Positions 57,458 through 64,000 of a stretch of DNA of 64,000 bases are shown here, in pieces. The notes under the pieces were generated by a model. The model saw only the letters and a list, made by a program, of their open reading frames with translations. It made no database searches and was not told the DNA's origin. The first letter of the stretch is position 1, and the number at the start of each line of letters is the position of its first letter. The stretch comes from Utricularia gibba. Lineage: Eukaryota; Streptophyta; Magnoliopsida; Lamiales; Lentibulariaceae. The stretch spans positions 2,914,001 through 2,978,000 of the forward strand of contig NEEC01000010.1 in NCBI GenBank assembly GCA_002189035.1, in the 5' to 3' direction. The translations under genes were made by a program, and so were the position numbers.

Positions 57458-59870
57458 GCTGCTCCGTCACCATGCTTATCCTCGCCGTCTGCGCCAGTTT
57501 ATTTTATTGAAAAATAATTTGAAAAAACTGAAAGTTAAAAAAAAAATTGTCCAACTGCACCGTTTGATATTTTTTTTACATTACTTTTTTAAAATAAAAT
57601 ATCTAAAATAACTAGTTAGAATTATACAATTTAATAAAAAACTTATTCTATACAATTTTCTAAATTATGCATTTACATAGTTATACATTAATACTAATTT
57701 AATCTTTCAAAAAGGTTGATTTTTAACATTTATATTGATTGGTATATCATATTCTATATCCTATTGTGCCATTTGATAGGTGTTTTAGATATGATTTTAA
57801 TGTGTTTTATTTAAAATTAAAGTATGATAATAAGTTCAATAATATTCTCTAGGAAAATAAAAGTATTATACATTATGTTTAAAACCTTTTATTTATATTT
57901 AAATAATTTAAACTCAAAAATTCAAATACTTCTCCTATCATACATTTAAAATCTAAATTCTTAAATTAGTTTTTTTATTTTATATTTTAAATAAATTAAA
58001 AAAAACTTGATGACACCCACTTCTTATCATTCTCATCCCATCTCCATGTTCGGCTTCAATAAACATTTTATTATTTTAAAACACAAAATGCAATTTATTA
58101 TTATTATTTGAATGATTTTATTCCAAGGTAGAGGGGTGAATTTTTAATTAAAAAATAAAATCTCACTATTTTTAGGCCACGCGCCCCGCACCGAATATTA
58201 TATTCATATATTTTTCCCGGATGGGGTTCTTGTCAGTTGTCACCACCTGAACCTTCCAAAAATAACGATAATGTGTCCCATTTCATTATTCTTTTTGTTT
58301 TTTAATTCAAAAATTCCACACAAATAAACAATTGCTCACGCGGTTCACGCTCAAAAATAAGGTTTATTTTTTTTAAATAATTATTTAAATAGAATTAAAT
58401 TACTATTTTTCACATAAATAAATGTGAGAATGATATGTTATCCATTTGATAAATCAAATAAAATACTATTTTTATATTTTAAATATATTTGGTAGACATG
58501 TTATCTGTTTTAAATATATCTAGAAAAATATTATTATTTTATACATATGTAAAAATATATGTATATTAAATGAAATTTTTGTTTTAATTATATAAAATAT
58601 ATTAATCTAAATCCAAATAATTTAAATAATTATTAATTAAAATATTTACGTTTATTTCGTATGGCATCACTCGCACCTTTTATTTTGTTGATAAGGTATA
58701 GGGAAAAAGAACCCGATTTGTAGGCCCAACGGGACGTGGGCCGATCCGGCCCGATTTAGCGGGTATTGGTCCAATTATGTGCCTGTCGTCACCTGGGAGT
58801 GGGGTTGCGGCGCTGATTGGACCGGAAAGTTACTCCGGTCGTAAAATCAGCCCTTTTGGCGCGATATCCCGTTCGTCGCAACGAAACTCCATCATGTGCC
58901 GACGGTTTTTCTCTTGAATCGTTGTTCCCCAACAACATTTAGGTATCATTTGGCTTCGATCCATAGCTTAGATGCGGTGTTAGAGACTAACTAGGGTTTT
59001 GTCCACAATTTTTGCGTATGGGGGAATGTGCAATTTGCTGTGGAAAGTGGGCGTGGATGATCTAGGGCTTCTGTTGATCAAGCTCCTTGTTTTTACCACA
59101 GTTGAAAGAACGGTGAAGAAGAAAGACGTTAGATTTATGGGACAATCGACCGGATACGAATTAAGAGGTAGAATGCAGTTATAAATGAAACCAAATTTAA
59201 AGAATAGGGCTTTAGGTTCAATTTCTCGGACTGGAATATATTTTGCCCATTGGTAGCGTGGTTTCAACGAATGGCGGGAGCTCGATCAAATTCAAGGCAC
59301 CGTCGAAATCTTGCATCGCATGAATCTGCGTTATTGCATCCTTGAAACATTGAAATTCTCTCAATACAGTGAATGCAAGATTTGGGTAAAGAAAGCAGGA
59401 AGAAAAGTTCCTTTTTTTTTTCTTCTCAGGAGTTGGCTGAAAAATCTAGTCTAGGGAATATTTGGTCTCCTATCGGCGGAGTCCTCGTTGAATCTTGGAG
59501 CCGGCTGTTCTTCTCCAGTGGTCTTTAATTCTCTGAGTTGATTGATTCAATGGGTGGGAGGCTCTTGTTGGGTTTCTGGTTGGAACTGCTGACCGCCACT
59601 TTTCTCTGTAGCCTATCGATTTGCATTTAATTTTGTGGTTTCGTTGTTGGTTAGGAGGTAACTAGGATTCATGGTAATATACGTAAGGAGGTTGCCTTTA
59701 AAAATTGCAGAGTTTCGCGTCAACTATCAGTGATTCAAAGTAGGGAGGGAAACAGAAAAGCCCAGGGAGATTATATCAAAAAAATATTAATACTAAGTTT
59801 TTTCATCTTCCATACCAATACAGATGCTATGTGCAATGGAGTTTTCACTGCAAATCATGCATTTGTTCTG
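57458..59870. other. Long intergenic region with a promoter-like island
   Basis: Positions 57.5-58.68 kb are AT-rich with no feature. Positions 58.72-59.0 kb hold a dense group of promoter motifs (see separate entry), and positions 59.0-59.7 kb look like transcribed DNA of moderate GC with a 15-residue ORF at 59018-59065 and no recognisable protein. The right end is the subtilase 3' flank. Confidence 0.4.
58723..58999 (+). promoter_or_regulatory. Promoter-like island: site II, CCAAT, E2F and telo-box motifs
   Basis: GGCCCA lies at 58723-58728, TGGGCC at 58737-58742, the palindrome ATTGGTCCAAT at 58765-58775, an ATTGG at 58816-58820, TTTGGCGC (strict E2F consensus) at 58855-58862 and TAGGGTTT (telo-box) at 58992-58999. 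This resembles promoters of ribosomal, snoRNA or cell-cycle genes, yet no protein gene follows within 870 bp. Confidence 0.45.
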
Positions 59871-62177
59871 CTATGTCCAGCTAAATACAATGGGGCTGCT
59901 AACCACGTGCTTTTCATCTGACCATTGCAAGCTACCAAAGCTTGTTGTTCCTGCCGGCATTGAGCCAGCGCTGAACGCAACAGTGTAAGTCTTTTTCTCG
60001 TTTGGCATGCTGAAAGTAAGCTCTTCTGGCTGAACTTGTATCTTGACTGCATTTGTCTCCTGGGAAATTGCCACCTTGTAAGTTCCAGGAGTGCCAACAT
60101 TTGTCAATGTTCTTGTATATTTCAGCGCGGTCGGTGCATTATGCCCCTCTTTTTGGCTTGATGTTGTCTGGAAGGGAACTGCAAATGATGGGTAGTTTAG
60201 ATCTGCCACGCTGTAGTTCTGGTCAGGCTTGCAGGAATAGTCCTGTTTTGAGATGATCTTGATCATGGTTGAGCTGTACCCTATGGCGCATAGAAAATTG
60301 ATGTAGTCAGTGATGCTGGCATCGTACACAAGACCTGGATCAAGGGCTGAAACTGGTTGCACATGCCCTGAACCATAATCGAATGGATTTGCAGGGTGTC
60401 CGGTGGCCAGATCCTGGATTCGGTCACCATTTTTGTATCCCTTGTATGCGGTTGTCATCAGTGCTGATTTTATAGCTGCAGAGCTCCATTCTGGGTGAGC
60501 AGCTTTTATGAAAGCTGCCATTCCACTTACATGTGGGCAAGACATTGAAGTCCCAGAAAGGATGTTGAAGTCAACAAAGCGCTCATCTTCGGTTAGTCCA
60601 GTAGGTCCAACTTTTCTTGTCCATCCAGCAAGTATGTTAACTCCTGGTGCTATTATGTCAGGCTTGAGTATTCCTGGTGTGATTGGATTTGGACCCCGGG
60701 AGCTGAATGCTGCTAGAACAGGTGATGGTTGTATTCCCAATTGTGTGCCTCCTGCTGCAATTGTAGCACTCGGATTCATCTCAGAGGTGATATACCTTTT
60801 GATCTCACTTCCGGCAGCTCGGCCAACAGCGGCCGCAGGTATCAGATGTGCATCCGCAAGCAGCTCTTCTCCATAGGCATCTGTATTTGCTAGAATCATA
60901 CCGACTCCCCCTGCATTTTTCACCACCAGCCCTTTTCTTGCTCTGGGATTCAAACCTCTGTCGCATACAACGATTTTTCCCTTCACTTTTTCTGGGATTA
61001 GACTTTCTGTTGTGCATAAACGTCCATAAGAAGTGCTGCTAGCATTTCCTGCATATACTAATGGGAACAATGTGGTGCTAGGTAAAGGCTTCCCACTGAA
61101 GAGAGATACTCCGGTGAACCTCTTTCCATTTCCTAGCGTGACGTACGACGGAAATTGGCGGTCCATTGTCCCTGCTCCAACTGTCGTAATCCACGGCGCA
61201 ACATTCGACACACTCCCTTGGGAAGGCCCTTCATTTCCAGCTGAGCATGATACCAGGATTCCTTTTGATGCTGCTGCAAATGCTCCAAGTGCAATGATGT
61301 CTGAGTAGTAATCAGAGGTTGAACCTCCTAAGGATAATGAGAGTATATCCACACCATCTTCGATGGCCTTCTCCATTGCTGCAAGTATGTCGCTTGTGAG
61401 ACATCCTCCAGTCCAGCAAACTTTGTAGACGGCCACTCGTGCACCCCTCGCCATCCCTCGTGCAGTACCCTGACCAAAACCGAAGAGACTTGCTCCAGCA
61501 ACAGCTGATCCTGCTGCCGTGCTGGAGGTATGTGTTCCATGGCCATCGTCGTCTCTAGGTGACTTTGCTTCTGTTGTTTCATCGATTGATCCAAATGCTG
61601 CTTCATATCCTTGTGAAAAAGATCTTGCTCCAATCAGTTTCCTATTGCAGCTTGTTGAATTAAAGCCGTCACTCAGCTCACACACACCCTTCCATTTTGC
61701 AGGTACCGGACCTAGTCCCTGGTCATTAAAACTGCTGGATTCCGGCCAAACGCCGGTGTCCAGCAGTCCGATGATAACATCACTGGATATGGAAGATGCC
61801 GGTAGAGAGGGTGGATCATCGACGAGTCCAAGAAACTCCGGGGATCTCGTCGTGTGCAAATCATACCTCACATCTTCTTGGATCAGTAAGACTCCAGGAT
61901 GGTTCACCAGCAACCCAGCTTCTTCCTCGGCTAACTTCACCGAGTAACCTTGAACCACGCTTTTATATATGTAGAGCAAGTTAGCAGAGTCAGATACTGA
62001 CTTGAAAGACTCAGCATACCAGTCAAGGTGATTGCTGAAAGTTTGTGGCATTTGTGAGTTATCCATGTGAACTATGAACACCTTATCCTTGGACCGGATT
62101 CCTTCTTGCGGATCAGCAAGTGCTTGAAACAAGAACAGCAGAAACACATGTGGGAAGATGGATTTACAGATCTCCAT
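59871..62177 (-). CDS. SBT1: Subtilisin-like serine protease, SBT1 group
   Basis: SBT1 subtilases are secreted proteases acting in the apoplast and cell wall, for example in seed mucilage release or defence. The gene is a single exon of 768 aa; intronless structure is usual for this group. The signal peptide is about 21 residues (ICKSIFPHVFLLFLFQALA). The inhibitor prodomain runs VFIVHMDNSQMP to about residue 108, and the mature enzyme should begin at TTRSPEFLGL. The catalytic residues are Asp140 (LLDTGVWPES), His213 (DDGHGTHTSSTAAGS) and Ser544 (SGTSMSCPHVSG), with oxyanion Asn315 in SAGNEG. A PA insert lies between His and Ser, and a fibronectin-III-like C-terminal domain (RTLTNVG, YTVAFSAG) ends the protein. 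It resembles SBT1.7/ARA12, but the exact member is not assigned. Confidence 0.95.
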   Translation of the reverse strand: MEICKSIFPHVFLLFLFQALADPQEGIRSKDKVFIVHMDNSQMPQTFSNHLDWYAESFKSVSDSANLLYIYKSVVQGYSVKLAEEEAGLLVNHPGVLLIQEDVRYDLHTTRSPEFLGLVDDPPSLPASSISSDVIIGLLDTGVWPESSSFNDQGLGPVPAKWKGVCELSDGFNSTSCNRKLIGARSFSQGYEAAFGSIDETTEAKSPRDDDGHGTHTSSTAAGSAVAGASLFGFGQGTARGMARGARVAVYKVCWTGGCLTSDILAAMEKAIEDGVDILSLSLGGSTSDYYSDIIALGAFAAASKGILVSCSAGNEGPSQGSVSNVAPWITTVGAGTMDRQFPSYVTLGNGKRFTGVSLFSGKPLPSTTLFPLVYAGNASSTSYGRLCTTESLIPEKVKGKIVVCDRGLNPRARKGLVVKNAGGVGMILANTDAYGEELLADAHLIPAAAVGRAAGSEIKRYITSEMNPSATIAAGGTQLGIQPSPVLAAFSSRGPNPITPGILKPDIIAPGVNILAGWTRKVGPTGLTEDERFVDFNILSGTSMSCPHVSGMAAFIKAAHPEWSSAAIKSALMTTAYKGYKNGDRIQDLATGHPANPFDYGSGHVQPVSALDPGLVYDASITDYINFLCAIGYSSTMIKIISKQDYSCKPDQNYSVADLNYPSFAVPFQTTSSQKEGHNAPTALKYTRTLTNVGTPGTYKVAISQETNAVKIQVQPEELTFSMPNEKKTYTVAFSAGSMPAGTTSFGSLQWSDEKHVVSSPIVFSWT

Positions 62178-63653
62178 CTCAACAACAACACAGAGCAGCC
62201 AATGCTTCTTGTTCTCAGCAAAGGCCAGTGCTTCAGGAAGTTGTAAGCAGCGGTTTTGTTGTTTGGGGATTATAATTGCGCCTCATTTTCATTACAATGA
62301 AGTGGGTACGGGTCCACTTCTTGTTGAAGGATTGTAAAAGATGACAGCTGCTCGGATTCAATAATTCATGTCTAATCACTTGATGCAAATCGAGATGAAT
62401 GGCGCATCTCATTTAGCTTCGAACCCGCTTTATGACTCACCTCTGTGCTCATCTTTTTCTTCCTTAGGATCCATCACCAAGTCTAGGATACGAGGAGATG
62501 ACGAGGAGCAAGATCCTACAGTACAGGATGAAAGGGTACTGTTGGAGTGCTAGATGTGGCATGAAAATCTAAATCCAGACCTGTACAATTCTGTGCTGAA
62601 ATTGGTTGCCTACCCTTCTGCATCCAGACTGTCCAAAGATGCTCCTTGTCCATGGGGAAGTCTTGTCCTTCCAACCAGGACATTTAAACATGTAACTGAC
62701 TTATTCATCTCTGATGTGAGTTTGTTTTGGAAGGGAGGCGAACTGTAAATGGGATGAAAAGGCGGCAGCACATGGAGCGATCAGTGGACCAGTAGCCATT
62801 TATTGGGGACAAGAACTCTAGATTTGTTCTCAGCCGTTGGTTTGCAAAAATGGCATCCTGCTTCAGATCTCATTTGCCGTGGAAGTGCTTCATCCATCAA
62901 GCTTATGGTGGAAATGAAGATCAAGTACTGCAAGATTCTCAGATTCGAGGCTATGGACGACATTGTCTTATATTTTCAACGTAGAGCCCAGCCCCATCTG
63001 TGTTTTCCGGCGGGGACCGGTGGCATAGTCTACTCACGTCCGGTGCATGAACGGATCCGTCGGCCGACAATATTGCATGTGCGCAAATGGGCTACTACTA
63101 ATGCTTACTATTTTCTTGATATCATGTTCCAATTGAAATTTGAATGGTTGTCTGGACGTCATTTAAGACTCCCCCTCTCTCTAAAGAGCCGTTGGTTGAG
63201 TTGCAGGTAGCTCCTTCTGGACTGCGGCTCCAAGCGAGCGGGCTTTGCAACAGCGACCTGGGGGTGATGCCATCACGTCCAGCTCCCAGAGCGAACCGGA
63301 ATGGCGCCACCGTCGCATAGGCGCGAACTGCCAAGGTACAAGCGAAGCTCCTCCCAAGACTGATTCCTACTATATCACTGGTTTTGGCGACAAGGTGACG
63401 GCGGCGCTCCTGCGGGGCGAGCCACATTTGAGGAAAACAACCGCCGGGGTCAAGAAGCATCCTTCCTGTTGCTGCTGTGGGATTGCCGGTTGAAGAAAGA
63501 ATGGAGATGGTTGCAGTTACAAATGGGATTCAAGTTTTGTGGGCGGTGCAGAGATAGCTGCATGTTCTTCTGTATAACTACCATAGGTCAGAACTGTTAA
63601 GTTCTACATATTTGGAGGAATACAGGAAAGTGGATCACAGTCAGAACACTTGT
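62178..63653. other. Intergenic: subtilase promoter and Ca2+-ATPase 3' flank
   Basis: No gene is recognised. Positions 62.37-62.75 kb hold two adjacent short plus-strand frames separated by a single stop. Positions 62.98-63.48 kb are clearly GC-richer than their surroundings and open for over 110 codons on the minus strand, but nothing familiar is encoded. The last about 170 bp are probably the Ca2+-ATPase 3'UTR. Confidence 0.35.
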
Positions 63654-64000
63654 TCATTTGGAACCCACCGGAATCTTCTTCACAACAACGGCGACCGCCA
63701 TTCCAAAAAATCCAATCGCCACCGTGGCTAGCCACTGGAACAGCGTGAGCGGATGTGTGTTGGCAAATGTTCCCAGATACTCCACGATCACGAACTGGAA
63801 GAGGATGGTGCAGGCCAAGACGCCCATGAATACATAGTTGACAAGCATTCCTTTGAAGACATTCAACTTCTCCATCTCCCTGGAGCTGATCTCATTGAAA
63901 ACCTGCATCCACAGCAACTGTTGCCATCTGTTTTGTGACAGAGGTTTGTTTCTCTTGTGAAAGGTCTTACCTGGCAGAAGACGAAGGCGTTGAATATAAT
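63654..64000 (-). CDS. ACA: Autoinhibited Ca2+-ATPase (ACA1/ACA2-type), C-terminal fragment cut by the window edge
   Basis: Type IIB pumps export Ca2+ from the cytosol, are inhibited by an N-terminal segment and activated by calmodulin. Only the 3' end is present: part of the penultimate exon (64000-63971, encoding IIFNAFVFCQ) and the last exon (63902-63654, 82 residues plus stop). FNAFVFCQVFNEISSREMEK is the conserved loop after transmembrane helix 8. Two hydrophobic segments follow (YVFMGVLACTILFQFVIVEYLG and LFQWLATVAIGFFGMAVAVV, here described as helices 9 and 10), and the protein ends KKIPVGSK, matching ACA1/2/7 rather than ACA8-10. The intron between the two exons is 68 nt and GT-AG. 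The catalytic and regulatory parts lie beyond the right edge. Confidence 0.93.
   Translation of the reverse strand, partial: YIQRLRLLPGKTFHKRNKPLSQNRWQQLLWMQVFNEISSREMEKLNVFKGMLVNYVFMGVLACTILFQFVIVEYLGTFANTHPLTLFQWLATVAIGFFGMAVAVVVKKIPVGSK

Noticed and set aside
62405-62430. TTCGAA-containing stretch resembling a tRNA T-loop
   Set aside because: No matching stem, anticodon arm or acceptor stem could be built around it.
1-64000. CRISPR arrays, phage or bacterial operons
   Set aside because: No regular repeat-spacer structure and no prokaryotic gene organisation anywhere in the window.

Overview
This is a nuclear segment of a flowering-plant genome, most likely a eudicot. The evidence is many short GT-AG introns, AT-rich intergenic DNA, and plant-specific families: GUX xylan glucuronosyltransferase, TIC22, WEB1, a B-class HSF with an LFGV motif, CYP707A, CYP81, SBT1 subtilase, WPP-domain protein and a P5BR/iridoid-synthase-type reductase. 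No bacterial operon, phage, CRISPR array or intact transposon was found.

Layout. Positions 1-17.8 kb carry five plus-strand genes: an S9 prolyl-oligopeptidase-type hydrolase, a multi-pass membrane metallophosphoesterase, TIC22, a GUX-family glycosyltransferase and a WEB1-like coiled-coil protein. Positions 19.6-43.7 kb carry eight consecutive minus-strand genes: CYP707A, HSFB4, LSM2, a patatin-like lipase, a receptor-like kinase, an MBR-type RING-H2 ligase, a poly(A)-binding protein and a VFB/SKIP2-type F-box LRR protein. Positions 46.2-64 kb carry a subgroup 22 R2R3-MYB (+), a WPP protein (-), an A3-type cyclin (-), a CYP81 P450 (+), a Pumilio protein (+), a P5BR-type reductase (+), an intronless SBT1 subtilase (-) and the 3' end of an ACA-type Ca2+-ATPase (-) that runs off the right edge. 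The cyclin and CYP81 genes are divergent and share about 455 bp.

The genes do not form an obvious pathway cluster; this looks like ordinary gene-dense euchromatin. Two loose themes recur. One is ABA biology: the ABA-catabolic CYP707A with a CE3-like promoter element, and a subgroup 22 MYB with a G-box. The other is RNA and translation: LSM2, PABP and Pumilio.

The most striking cross-gene pattern is that six otherwise well-preserved genes each need exactly one extra base to restore the reading frame, and a seventh site is suspected. Five of the seven sites lie in runs of four or five C or G. That points to uncorrected homopolymer deletions in the assembly rather than seven independent pseudogenes. 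Other points worth a look are a GC-AG intron and an in-frame 72-nt intron in the P5BR gene, an intronless CYP81, a Pumilio protein with degenerate repeats 1-4 but an intact UGUA-type half, a promoter-like island (site II, CCAAT, E2F, telo-box) with no recognisable gene, an imperfect tandem duplication in the MYB 3' flank, and a GGTTAAC array.
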